A stretch of DNA of 64,000 bases from Ureibacillus thermosphaericus (GTDB taxonomy: Bacteria > Bacillota > Bacilli > Bacillales_A > Planococcaceae), in the NCBI RefSeq assembly GCF_012396605.1, contig NZ_JAAXPW010000002.1, positions 124,001 to 188,000 on the forward strand, read 5' to 3'. Position 1 is the first letter of the stretch. Every line of letters starts with the position of its first letter. The translations under genes were made by a program, and so were the position numbers. The notes under the pieces are model-generated. The model had not been told where the DNA came from. It ran no database searches and was given only the letters and a program-made list of their open reading frames with translations. Shown here piece by piece: positions 9,451-17,905 of this stretch.

Positions 9451-10961
9451 ATACTTCATTAATCATTATTTTTGCCTTTGCCCTATTCGCTTTGTATTTA
9501 GGGATTCGTTCATCTCGCGGGAAAGATATTAATTTAGATGAATTTGCTGTCGGTAATAAAGGTTTCGGAACGCTATTTGTGTTCTTGTTAATTGCTGGGG
9601 AAGTTTATACAACATTTACGTTCTTAGGAGGTAGTGGTTGGGCATATTCTAATGGTGCAGCAGCCTTTTATGTCCCTGCTTATATTTGCTTGGCGTACGT
9701 GTTATCCTATTGGCTCATTCCAAAAGTTTGGCGATATTCAAAAGATCATCACATTATTTCTCAGCCAAGCTATTTTGCATCCTTTTATAAAAGTACAGCT
9801 TTAGGGATTATCGTTGCGATTCTCGGAACAGCCGCTCTCGTTCCTTATATTATGATTCAATTAAAAGGTTTAGGGATTATTGTATCAGAGGCATCTTATG
9901 GCGCAATCTCCCCTGCTATCGCAAGTACAATTGGAGCGGTTATTGTAACAACGTACGTCATTATTTCAGGTATGCACGGTTCTGCTTGGACAGCCGTTGT
10001 GAAAGATATAATGATTCTAGCCGTGATTATCTTCTTAGGGCTATATATTCCTTATCATTACTTCGGTGGAATCCGACCATTGTTTGAAGCTGTACAAGCT
10101 ACACAGCCAGAAAAATTAACACTTGCAGATTCCGGTTTTAGTATTTCTTGGTTTATTTCAACTGTGTTATTAAACGCACTCGGCTTTTATTTGCTTCCAA
10201 ACTCGTTCTCTGTCGCGTTAACGGCTAACAGTGAAAAAGCATTACGGAAGAATGCGATTACATTGCCACTCTATACATTATTATTATTGTTCGCCTTTTT
10301 CATCGGCTTTGCGGCAATCGTGCAAATACCTGGATTGCAAGGTTCTGAAGGAGATTTGTCGTTATTGCGTTTATCCATTCAAACTTTTGACCCTTGGGTA
10401 ATTGGAGTCGTTGGTGCAGCTGGATTATTAACAGCGTTAGTTCCTGCTTCCGTTATGTTAAATTCCGCTTCCATTGGTCTTACAACAGGAATTTACCGTG
10501 TCATTAATCCAAATGCTAGCGAACGAAAGCAATTGCTCCTATCCAAAATACTTATCGTTGTTATCGTCATCATCGCCCTTTACTTCGCTGTAAATGGTAG
10601 TGATGCTCTAGCGATGTTAAACATTTTATCGTATGCGATTATTACGCAATTAGCACCTGGACTGTTGTTTAGCTTCTCAAAGAAACCATTGTTGAATAAG
10701 TACGGGGTTATTGCAGGGATCTTAGCTGCGGTTGCAGTGATTTTCTACATGAGTTTAACAGGAGCTAAGATTGCAACCTTCTTCCCTAACGTTCCAACAT
10801 TTATTAACGACATTAGTACAGGCATGCTTGCTCTAATCCTGAACTTCATTGTTGCCATTTGCGTGAGTTTGCTAACGAAAAGTTTGGTGAAGGAAAAAGA
10901 GGAAGAAGCGGTATTGCAACAAAGCCCTGCACAACTAGAGGAAACATCTATCACAAAATAA
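9447..10961 (+). CDS. Sodium:solute symporter (SSS family)
   Basis: 504-residue integral membrane protein with about 13 hydrophobic helices. Early glycine-rich helix LIAGEVYTTFTFLGGSGWAY and later PASVMLNSASIGLTTGIY are typical of SSS transporters, which couple uptake of organic acids, amino acids or nucleobases to sodium. The start overlaps the DUF3311-like gene. The operon places it as importer of the compound degraded by the flanking hydrolases. Similar SSS+DUF3311 pairs occur in B. subtilis (YodF type). Substrate is not readable from sequence. Confidence 0.85.
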   Translation: MNTSLIIIFAFALFALYLGIRSSRGKDINLDEFAVGNKGFGTLFVFLLIAGEVYTTFTFLGGSGWAYSNGAAAFYVPAYICLAYVLSYWLIPKVWRYSKDHHIISQPSYFASFYKSTALGIIVAILGTAALVPYIMIQLKGLGIIVSEASYGAISPAIASTIGAVIVTTYVIISGMHGSAWTAVVKDIMILAVIIFLGLYIPYHYFGGIRPLFEAVQATQPEKLTLADSGFSISWFISTVLLNALGFYLLPNSFSVALTANSEKALRKNAITLPLYTLLLLFAFFIGFAAIVQIPGLQGSEGDLSLLRLSIQTFDPWVIGVVGAAGLLTALVPASVMLNSASIGLTTGIYRVINPNASERKQLLLSKILIVVIVIIALYFAVNGSDALAMLNILSYAIITQLAPGLLFSFSKKPLLNKYGVIAGILAAVAVIFYMSLTGAKIATFFPNVPTFINDISTGMLALILNFIVAICVSLLTKSLVKEKEEEAVLQQSPAQLEETSITK

Positions 10962-10981
10962 TTTGATTGGAGGAATGGAAT

Positions 10982-12232
10982 ATGAAAGTTTGTAATGCAA
11001 ATCGACTTCGTGAAACGATTGAAGCTTTTGCAGAGATTGGGAAAACGAAAAATAATGGTGTAACGCGCCTATCCCTCTCTAAAGAAGATATTGAAGCACG
11101 AAAATATTTTATTAAATGCTGTGAAGAGTTAGGAATGTCCATAAAAATTGATGACATGGCCAATATTTATGCCACACTGCCAGGTAAAAAGGATCTTCCT
11201 CCTATCCTTATGGGTTCGCATCTAGATTCTGTTGAAAAAGGCGGTCGTTTCGATGGAGTTTTAGGAGTGGTGACACCGTTAGAAGTCGTTCGCACTTTGA
11301 AAGATTTAAACATAGAACTAGAATTTCCAATTACACTTGTGAACTTCACGAATGAAGAGGGCGCCCGCTTTGACCCAGCGATGATGAGTTCTGGCGTACT
11401 GACAGGGAAATTTGATAAAGAAAAAATGCTGAAATCCACAGATAAAAACGGCATTACTTTTGGAGAAGCTCTCGAAAATAGCGGATTTAAAGGTGATGAG
11501 CAAAACCGTTTGAAAGAAGGAACAGCCTTTATCGAACTTCATATTGAACAAGGTCCTGTCCTTGAGTCCGAACAGAAAGAAATTGGAGTGGTTGAAGGCG
11601 TCGTTGGAATGGTGTGCTACGAAATTACAGTGAAAGGTGAATCCAACCATGCCGGTACTTTCCCAATGAAACATCGAAAGGATGCCCTCTTCTTAGCGGC
11701 TGATTTAATTACGCATTTAAAACAAGAACTCGGAAAACTTGATGAAGAACTCGTGTATACAATGGGGCGAGTCAATGTGCATCCAAACATTCATACAGTG
11801 GTGCCAAATCTAGTGAAATTTACGCTAGAATCTCGCCATAAAGATCCGAACGTCATTAAACAAGTGGAAACAATCATTCACTCACTCCCTACCGAGTCGA
11901 ATGGATGTACCGTTAGCTTTGAGAAGCTTTGGGGCCGTGATACAGTTCCATTTGATGAAACGATTGTAAATACAATTGAATCCGTAAGCAAATCATTAGG
12001 ATATTCTACTAGAAGAATGTACAGCGGGGCTGGCCACGATGCGCAGTTTATTGCAAGCATTGTTCCAACAGCGATGATTTTTGTACCGAGTGTAGGTGGA
12101 CGCAGCCACTGTGAAGAAGAGTTAACTTACTACGAAGATTGTTATAAAGGTGCCAACGTATTGTTGCAAACTTTACTTTCCCTTCACGATCACTATTTAT
12201 CAAAATATTCATCAGCTTCGAAAAATCAATAA
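10982..12232 (+). CDS. M20-family N-carbamoyl-amino acid / allantoate amidohydrolase (HyuC/AllC type)
   Basis: About 416-residue dinuclear metal hydrolase. Ligands: His and Asp in GSHLDSVEKGGRFDG, the Glu pair in NEEGARF, His in IELHIEQGPVLE, His in GRSHCEEE; GAGHDAQF is also conserved. The Allantoate/beta-ureidopropionase group removes a carbamoyl group with release of CO2 and ammonia. GGAGG lies eight bases before the ATG at 10982, preferred over an upstream TTG. Last intact gene of the operon. With the class III aminotransferase and semialdehyde dehydrogenase, N-carbamoyl-beta-alanine is the most attractive substrate; N-carbamoyl-alpha-amino acids and allantoate cannot be excluded. Confidence 0.85.
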   Translation: MKVCNANRLRETIEAFAEIGKTKNNGVTRLSLSKEDIEARKYFIKCCEELGMSIKIDDMANIYATLPGKKDLPPILMGSHLDSVEKGGRFDGVLGVVTPLEVVRTLKDLNIELEFPITLVNFTNEEGARFDPAMMSSGVLTGKFDKEKMLKSTDKNGITFGEALENSGFKGDEQNRLKEGTAFIELHIEQGPVLESEQKEIGVVEGVVGMVCYEITVKGESNHAGTFPMKHRKDALFLAADLITHLKQELGKLDEELVYTMGRVNVHPNIHTVVPNLVKFTLESRHKDPNVIKQVETIIHSLPTESNGCTVSFEKLWGRDTVPFDETIVNTIESVSKSLGYSTRRMYSGAGHDAQFIASIVPTAMIFVPSVGGRSHCEEELTYYEDCYKGANVLLQTLLSLHDHYLSKYSSASKNQ

Positions 12233-12242
12233 AAATACCATT

Positions 12243-12270
12243 AGCATTCTCCATTGGGGAATGCTATTTT
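12243..12270 (+). terminator. Terminator after the amidohydrolase operon
   Basis: AGCATTC / GAATGCT hairpin followed by TATTTTTC, just after the M20 hydrolase stop. Confidence 0.75.
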
Positions 12271-12315
12271 TCTATCAGTCTTCCAGTAATTTCATTTCAT
12301 AATTGGAGATGAGTT

Positions 12316-12747
12316 ATGAGAAAAGCTGCGGTTTTAACATTATTCTTTATATTTTTTATCGCTTCTTCTGTTCATGCTTTAAATTGGGCATACCCTTTTG
12401 TTGTTTGGGATGGAAAAATTTACGAAGTAATGCTTGAGGAAAAAGTGGAGGAATGGGATATTTGAAAAGTTATAGGAAAAGTAAAAGTTGAAGCGGATGA
12501 TATGACAGGTGAATATTATGGAGATGCTTCAAACTTTTTTAAAAAGGGAACGAAATATTTTGAAATAAAAGGCATTCCCACTTCAACAGCCATTGCAGTA
12601 GAACATGACGGACATTGGGTAAAGGCCGTTTATATGGAGAAAGCCCCTTTTCATCCCATGAACATTTTGACGAATAAGCTGTTTATCGCATTGATTGTCA
12701 TTGGGATGATTGGGGCTGGTGTCTATTATATGAAAAAGAGAAAATGA
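12316..12747 (+). pseudogene. Secreted/membrane-anchored protein gene interrupted by in-frame TGA
   Basis: One open frame of 144 codons, broken only by TGA at 12463-12465 (codon 50). Before it: signal peptide MRKAAVLTLFFIFFIASSVHA and the domain start NWAYPFVVWDGKIYEV. After it: IGKVKVEADDMTGEYYGDAS, then a C-terminal membrane helix and KKRK anchor. The local phrase is DI-stop-KVIGKV; GGA to TGA (Gly) is the simplest ancestral state. GGAGATGAG precedes the ATG. A single substitution suggests recent inactivation, read-through or a sequence error. I do not recognise the domain. It sits after the amidohydrolase terminator and has its own terminator. Confidence 0.75.
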
Positions 12748-12781
12748 AGAGAGCAAAGGGTTTCTGATTTGCTCTTTTTCT
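12748..12781 (+). terminator. Terminator after the interrupted gene
   Basis: AGAGCAAA / TTTGCTCT stem followed by TTTTC. Confidence 0.7.
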
Positions 12782-12876
12782 TTTTAAAGCATCGTCTAAG
12801 TAGCTGAGAATTGCCAAATCCAGCAACTTTACCGCCAATGAAAAATTCCATAAAGAAAACAATCAATCAAGAATTG

Positions 12877-12913
12877 GCCATCTAGAAAAACCCCAACTTT
12901 CTAGATGGCTCTC
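12877..12913. terminator. Hairpin of the TCTAGAAAG family
   Basis: GCCATCTAGAAA / TTTCTAGATGGC, 12-bp perfect arms, between convergent genes. Shares the TCTAGAAA core with hairpins at 13862, 20441 and 48747. Confidence 0.65.
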
Positions 12914-12992
12914 TTTCTACTGTCTTTTGTTAGCTGCAAATTTATTAAACCGGCGGAATTTTAGTAGCATGTAATACCGAATATTTTCGTTC

Positions 12993-13616
12993 TTATTTCT
13001 TCGCGATTTTTAGCAACGGCGGCACCACCACTGCTGTAGCTACTGCTGCCAGCGTGGCTTCGGCAATGCCATTGGTGAAAAACACCGTTAACACGGCAGC
13101 TATAACGCCAAGCACGCTATCCACTTTCATTGCTTGCGCATAAGCGTCATGGAACACTAAAGCAATAGACCCCATAATCAAAAACGTATGTAAAACCGTA
13201 GTCAATAGTCCCGTTAAAAATAAAGACACTTTCAGATTGGATTTCATCTTTGCCAAAACTTTTTGAAGGAACTTATAAAGAAAATATGGAAGAATACCGA
13301 CTATCACCCTTGGCACAATGGCAATAAATAGCGCCCATAAACTGCCTTGGCTTGTCCCTAACACAGGGATAGCTGGTGAAAAAGCGAAAGATAATAAGGT
13401 TGGTGCAATTGTATTCGTAATAACACTTGAAATTCCAAAGGCAAGTCCGAGAAAAGCCCCAATTCTTGGTCCTAAAATAATAGAAGCAATAATGATTGGA
13501 ATATGAATAATTGTAGCTTTAATCACACCTAAATGAATAAATCCAATGGGTGTAAGCGCAAATAATAAAATGATTGCTAAAAATACGGTTGTTAGCGTAA
13601 AATCTCTTATTTTCAT
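12993..13616 (-). CDS. ECF transporter S component, PanT-like
   Basis: 207-residue membrane protein with about six helices, the size of ECF-type vitamin-binding S components. The stretch GVIKATIIHIPIIIASIILG followed by GAFLGLAFGISS, then VPRVIVGILPYFLYKF, resembles the pantothenate-specific PanT group as I remember it. S components bind the vitamin and borrow a shared EcfAAT energy module encoded elsewhere. Site AAAAGGGG before the ATG. Its place beside genes for beta-alanine metabolism fits pantothenate (beta-alanine plus pantoate), but the specificity is inference. No vitamin riboswitch is visible upstream. Confidence 0.7.
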   Translation of the reverse strand: MKIRDFTLTTVFLAIILLFALTPIGFIHLGVIKATIIHIPIIIASIILGPRIGAFLGLAFGISSVITNTIAPTLLSFAFSPAIPVLGTSQGSLWALFIAIVPRVIVGILPYFLYKFLQKVLAKMKSNLKVSLFLTGLLTTVLHTFLIMGSIALVFHDAYAQAMKVDSVLGVIAAVLTVFFTNGIAEATLAAVATAVVVPPLLKIAKK

Positions 13617-13965
13617 AACTAATCCCCTTTTTATAACGATCTAGTATGAAACGGTTACTCTAAGATTTTCCCATGAATGCTCGAAATTGTCATTCATAAA
13701 ATATTTCACTATTGTATTCATTTTTTATGAATCTGCATTGAACAATGGATTTTCTACCTATCTTCTCTATATTAAGATAATTTATCGATATTAATGGACG
13801 CGGCATTCTTTAAAACTAGGCCGCATTGTTCTCTGCAATGAAAACCTACATCATCTCATAAAAAAAGCCGCCTAGAAAGGAAATACCCTCTCTAGACAGC
13901 CTCATAAGGGGGATTTTTATATTTTTACTTAGGAAAGCAAAGAACCTATTACCCCAAATGAAGAA
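13617..13965. other. Intergenic: panT-like promoter region and mmsA terminator
   Basis: AT-rich, no gene. The 13617-13800 half must contain the S-component promoter. The 13862-13902 half holds the terminator of the dehydrogenase gene. Confidence 0.5.
13862..13902 (-). terminator. Terminator of the semialdehyde dehydrogenase gene (TCTAGA-type hairpin)
   Basis: Read on the minus strand, GGCTGTCTAGAGAGGG, a short loop and CCTTTCTAGGCGGC, then seven T residues. It is an imperfect member of the TCTAGAAAG hairpin family. Confidence 0.7.
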
Positions 13966-15492
13966 TTATTTTGTATTGTCATTGCTAGGGAATGCAAATG
14001 TAACTTTTGATTCTGTATCCACATCAAGCCATTTTTCAGAAATTGTTTTTCTCTTCGTGTAGAAGTTCGCTTGATCTGGACCGAACATTACACCTGTACC
14101 GAAATTTGAACGTTTCCAACCAGCGAAGTTGTGATATCCTACTGGAATTGGGATTGGCACGTTGACACCAACCATTCCTACTTCGATTTCGTCTTGGAAC
14201 TTGCGAGCAGCTGCACCATTGTTCGTAAAGATTGTTACACCATTACCAAGTTCATGGGAATTAATGATATCAATTGCTTCTTGTAAAGAATCTGCTCTCA
14301 CCACAATTCGTACAGGGCCGAATACCTCATATTTAAAGATTTCCATATCTGGCGTCACTTCATCTAGTAAAGTTGGACCTAAATAGAAACCATTTAAAGT
14401 TTTCAAGATTTCAGGATTTCTGCCATCTGTTACAAGTTTTGCTCCTTCTTTTAGGCTTCGCTCAAGATAGCCAAGAATCGTTTCTTTTGATTCTTTCGAA
14501 ATAACCGGACCGAAGTCTACATTATCGTCTGTATATGGACCTACTTTTAATTTCTCGATTTTTTCTTTTAAGATGGCAACGAGTTTATCTGCCGTTTCTT
14601 TCCCTACCGGAATTACTCCTGATAATGCCATACAACGCTGGGAAGCTGCACCATAAGCCGCTCCAATAAATGCATTTGCCGCCTTTTCTAAATCCGCATC
14701 TGGCATGACAATCATAAAGTTTTTACCGCCACCAAGCGCCGCTACCCGCTTATTATATTTCGTTCCAGTGTGATAAATATACTCTGCAATTGGTGTTGAA
14801 CCTACAAAGTGAATCGCTTGTACTGTATCGTTTTCTAGCAATTCATTTACCGCCTCTTTATCTCCATTAATAACCGTCCATACACCATCTGGTAATCCTG
14901 CTTCTTTCCAAAGGTTTGAAATATATAGCGCAGAAATCGGCACTTTTTCTGATGGTTTTAAAATAACGGCATTTCCTACGGCAACCGCCATACTTGTTTG
15001 AGCAAGCGGCACCATAACTGGGAAGTTAAACGGTGAAATAGCTGCCACAACTCCAAGAGGATCTTTGCGGGAGAATGCATTAATATCGCCACCTACATTT
15101 ACGGAATACTCCCCTTTTACCATGTGTGGAGCATTAATCGCTAAATCTACTGATTCTAAACCGCGCTGAATTTCTCCACGAGCGTCTTCTTTCGTCTTAC
15201 CGCTTTCCTCACAAATAATTTCGATTAATTCTTCTTGGTTTTCTGCAATCAGTTGGCGGAATCTTTGCACAATCTCAGATCTTTTTCCGCCAGACATCGC
15301 CTTCCATTTTGGAAAAGCATTTTTCGCCACTTCAATCGCATGTCGAACTTCTTCTCGAGTCGCAAGTGGTACGCGTGCAATAACTTCTCCTGTGCACGGA
15401 TTGTACACATTCGAAAAACGACCACTTGTTCCAGGCACTAACGAACCATTTATAAAATGTTGTAACTCACGAATTTTTTGTTCAACTGCCAT
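13966..15492 (-). CDS. mmsA: CoA-acylating methylmalonate/malonate semialdehyde dehydrogenase
   Basis: About 508-residue aldehyde dehydrogenase superfamily enzyme of the MmsA/IolA subgroup, which oxidises (methyl)malonate semialdehyde with CoA and NAD to acetyl- or propionyl-CoA plus CO2. The nucleophile is the Cys of AASQRCMALSG. AISPFNFPVMVPL and GGGKNFMIVMPDADLEKAA are family blocks; the usual general-base Glu of other ALDHs is replaced by the GGGKN motif, as expected here. ATG at 15492 lies eight bases after AAGGGG. It is the last step of the beta-amino acid route inferred for this region. No inositol genes are nearby, which argues against an IolA role. Confidence 0.9.
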   Translation of the reverse strand: MAVEQKIRELQHFINGSLVPGTSGRFSNVYNPCTGEVIARVPLATREEVRHAIEVAKNAFPKWKAMSGGKRSEIVQRFRQLIAENQEELIEIICEESGKTKEDARGEIQRGLESVDLAINAPHMVKGEYSVNVGGDINAFSRKDPLGVVAAISPFNFPVMVPLAQTSMAVAVGNAVILKPSEKVPISALYISNLWKEAGLPDGVWTVINGDKEAVNELLENDTVQAIHFVGSTPIAEYIYHTGTKYNKRVAALGGGKNFMIVMPDADLEKAANAFIGAAYGAASQRCMALSGVIPVGKETADKLVAILKEKIEKLKVGPYTDDNVDFGPVISKESKETILGYLERSLKEGAKLVTDGRNPEILKTLNGFYLGPTLLDEVTPDMEIFKYEVFGPVRIVVRADSLQEAIDIINSHELGNGVTIFTNNGAAARKFQDEIEVGMVGVNVPIPIPVGYHNFAGWKRSNFGTGVMFGPDQANFYTKRKTISEKWLDVDTESKVTFAFPSNDNTK

Positions 15493-15804
15493 ATTATACA
15501 CCCCTTGTATTGTTTAATTTAAATATTCTCTTCCTCCAAATATGTCCAGCTGTTGTCCTGTTACCCATAACTGTAATGGAAACGGAATGAAAATGTAATG
15601 GACAGATAGTAAACAACAAAATGAATTTATTTAACAGAATGTATAAGTTCATTGATTGATATAGTCATGACTCCACTCTTGCGTAAGACCATAGATGTAG
15701 AGAAAAATACACCTGCCGCTCATTAAAAGCTTATTATGTTCCTACTATAATCATTCTTGTGTTAATAATCATCCATCCATTAAGCAACTCGGAGGTTTAA
15801 TAAT
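15493..15804. other. Divergent promoter region
   Basis: Between the dehydrogenase and the DUF2269-like gene. TATAAT at 15746-15751 with TTAAAA 17 bases upstream is a possible promoter for the plus-strand gene. Nothing else is convincing. Confidence 0.4.
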
Positions 15805-16317
15805 ATGAAAAAAATCGGCCCAAAAGGCATGAAGTGGTTAAAGATCATCCATGTGTTTCTAGTAGTAGTCTTTTTCGGAGGCATTTTAAGTTCGATTGTA
15901 TTAAATTTACATATTGATTTCACAAAATATGATGAATCCTATCTCGGCTATAAAAATATGATTATCCTTAGCGATTATATCGTTCGATTGGGTGCTGTAG
16001 GGACTTTATTAATCGGATTTGTTTACGGTTTTTTCACCAATTGGGGATTTTTTAAGCATCGATGGGTTGGCGTTAAATTTGTTCTATATATCATCCAAAC
16101 AATCGTCGGTATTTTTATTGTTGACGAATTAATGGTGAGAAATATGGAATTGTTGGAAGCGCAAAAAGAAATGGCAATCAGCAATCCAACTTTCGTTCAA
16201 AACCATAAAGTCATGCAATCTGCAGTGTTCTTCCAAATCACCGTAACCATTTTCATCTTCGTTATTTCGTACTTAAAACCTTGGCGGAAGAAAAAAGTTC
16301 AAGCGAAACAAAGTTAA
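15805..16317 (+). CDS. Four-helix membrane protein (DUF2269-like), function unknown
   Basis: 170 residues with four hydrophobic helices (about 12-30, 50-75, 88-105, 140-160) and basic ends. The start KWLKIIHVFLVVVFFGG, with a histidine inside helix 1, resembles DUF2269-type predicted integral membrane proteins. Strong site CGGAGG before the ATG. Monocistronic, closed by a clear terminator. No enzymatic motif is visible. Confidence 0.7.
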   Translation: MKKIGPKGMKWLKIIHVFLVVVFFGGILSSIVLNLHIDFTKYDESYLGYKNMIILSDYIVRLGAVGTLLIGFVYGFFTNWGFFKHRWVGVKFVLYIIQTIVGIFIVDELMVRNMELLEAQKEMAISNPTFVQNHKVMQSAVFFQITVTIFIFVISYLKPWRKKKVQAKQS

Positions 16318-16323
16318 AACTAC

Positions 16324-16356
16324 AAAAAAGCGTGGCCGTTGAAACCACGCTTTTTT
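16324..16356 (+). terminator. Terminator, AAAAAAGCGTGG hairpin
   Basis: AAAAAAGCGTGG / CCACGCTTTTTT, near-perfect and working in both directions. Confidence 0.85.
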
Positions 16357-16661
16357 ATTTTATACTGTGGAAACATCCATATCATTACAATGGATGTAGC
16401 TTTAAAATAAAAGGCAACCCCCTCACTTGTTCTTTCGTAACGACTGCACCAAAGTACATCAAACCTCTCAAAGAAAGCTTGAAATTCACATTCCCATTTC
16501 GACTTATATCCAATTACGGTTTCATCCTGTAAACCTTGATAAACACAACTACCAAAGGACATCTGGATTTATTTATATCTGCCGCCGACCGCTGTCATAG
16601 CACCAATCATTAAACGATAAAGTAGTGTAAGAGAATTCCTGATTCCTACGAGGTGATGAGT
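16357..16661. other. Intergenic before the Rpn-like gene
   Basis: A minus-strand open frame (16320-16562) reads through the terminator and has no ribosome site, so I do not call it. Otherwise only the promoter region of the next gene. Confidence 0.4.
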
Positions 16662-17558
16662 TTGAGCAACTATAAAAAAGCAGCTCTTCAAAAATTGATG
16701 GATTTGAAAATTGATGTTGCCTTCCAAAAGGTGATTGGCTGGGAACAGCATCATAACGTGACGCTCACTTTTTTAAATGAGATCCTGAACCGAGAGCCGA
16801 GACAAAAGATTCAACGCATCACCGTTCCATCCAATTACTTTTATGAAGAAAATATACTAGCACCCGTCCATTTTATCGGTATTACAAAAGACAGCAAAAA
16901 ACTGCATATATTAATTAACTTTTTTAATCGTTTCGATATTGTAAAACGCTCTCTTTATTACGCAACGAAAGCCTATGCAGAACAAAGTGAAAACGACTTG
17001 CAACCTGTTATTTTCATCAACCTTTTAAGCTATGAATTATTCAATCAAACCGAAAACTTTCATGCGGTTTATCTTTTGCAAGAGCAACATACTGGCACTC
17101 CCCTCCCCGATGTATTCGAATTGCATTTCATCGAATATCCAAAAATAATACGGGATTTTGAAGCGAAAAAAATCGATCCTTGGAACGACGCAAAGGCAAG
17201 ATGGCTTTTACTGCTCGCAATCGTTGACCATCGCAATGGAAATGTATATAACGACATTTATAAAGAGTTAGATCTAATCTCTTTAAGGGATGACCACATT
17301 CGAGCAGCGTTGAATCGTTGGAAAGAGTTAAGCCAGTCAAAAGATGAAATGGAAGTCTATGAGGAACGCTTGAAGCAAACACTTGAAGAGGAGGTGGAAG
17401 TGCGGGAAGCAAAACGTCGTGAAGATGAAGCCTTTGAAAAAGGAGCAAAAAAGCTGCAAATGGAAATTGCAAAAAAAATGCTTGCTGAACAAATGGATAT
17501 CCAATCCATTTCAAAAATCACTGGGCTATCTCTAAAGGAGATTCAAGAATTAAGGTAG
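16662..17558 (+). CDS. Rpn/PD-(D/E)XK-type protein with apparently lost active site
   Basis: About 298 residues in the layout of the Rpn recombination-promoting nuclease family: LMDLKIDVAFQKVIG at the start, the RFDIVKRSLYYATKAY block near residues 93-108, and a long charged C-terminal helix ending in a small repeat-like motif (ISKITGLSLKEIQEL). In active members the segment before RSLYY carries a D...ExQ set; here the aligned residues read about H, L and N (PVHFIGI ... HILINFF). If the alignment from memory is right, nuclease activity is lost. TTG at 16662 lies eight bases after GAGG; GTG 16653 and ATG 16656 are alternatives. Confidence 0.75.
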   Translation: MSNYKKAALQKLMDLKIDVAFQKVIGWEQHHNVTLTFLNEILNREPRQKIQRITVPSNYFYEENILAPVHFIGITKDSKKLHILINFFNRFDIVKRSLYYATKAYAEQSENDLQPVIFINLLSYELFNQTENFHAVYLLQEQHTGTPLPDVFELHFIEYPKIIRDFEAKKIDPWNDAKARWLLLLAIVDHRNGNVYNDIYKELDLISLRDDHIRAALNRWKELSQSKDEMEVYEERLKQTLEEEVEVREAKRREDEAFEKGAKKLQMEIAKKMLAEQMDIQSISKITGLSLKEIQELR

Positions 17559-17905
17559 TTATATTCTTCAAAGCATGCGTGTTGTTCTGTTGAAATAAAC
17601 TATTGTCGATGATGGGGTTATTTATTTGGACTGATGTGTTCTAAAGGCGTTCGTTTTTGCAACGCTTTTTATTTTGCTTTCGTTCGCTAATCTGCCCTCT
17701 ACAATTTACCAAATATCTATAGAAACGTAGAAACCATACTATTTTATCCCCCTCTGTTCATATTTCTCAATGTCTACTAGTTGACTAATACGAATATGTA
17801 ATGATAGTCTATCTCTTGATTTTAATTTATCGAATATTAATAATCTTCTAAATTTATATCCTATTATTGCTTAATGATGGATCAATCTATGGGGAGGGAT
17901 TTTAA
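17559..17905. other. Intergenic with a hairpin
   Basis: Hairpin AAAGGCGTT / AACGCTTT with a T run at about 17643-17672 is the probable terminator of the Rpn-like gene. The rest is AT-rich promoter sequence for the DMT permease. Confidence 0.5.

Noticed and set aside
16320-16562. 80-codon minus-strand open frame
   Set aside because: No ribosome site and its 3' end is translated from the terminator hairpin.
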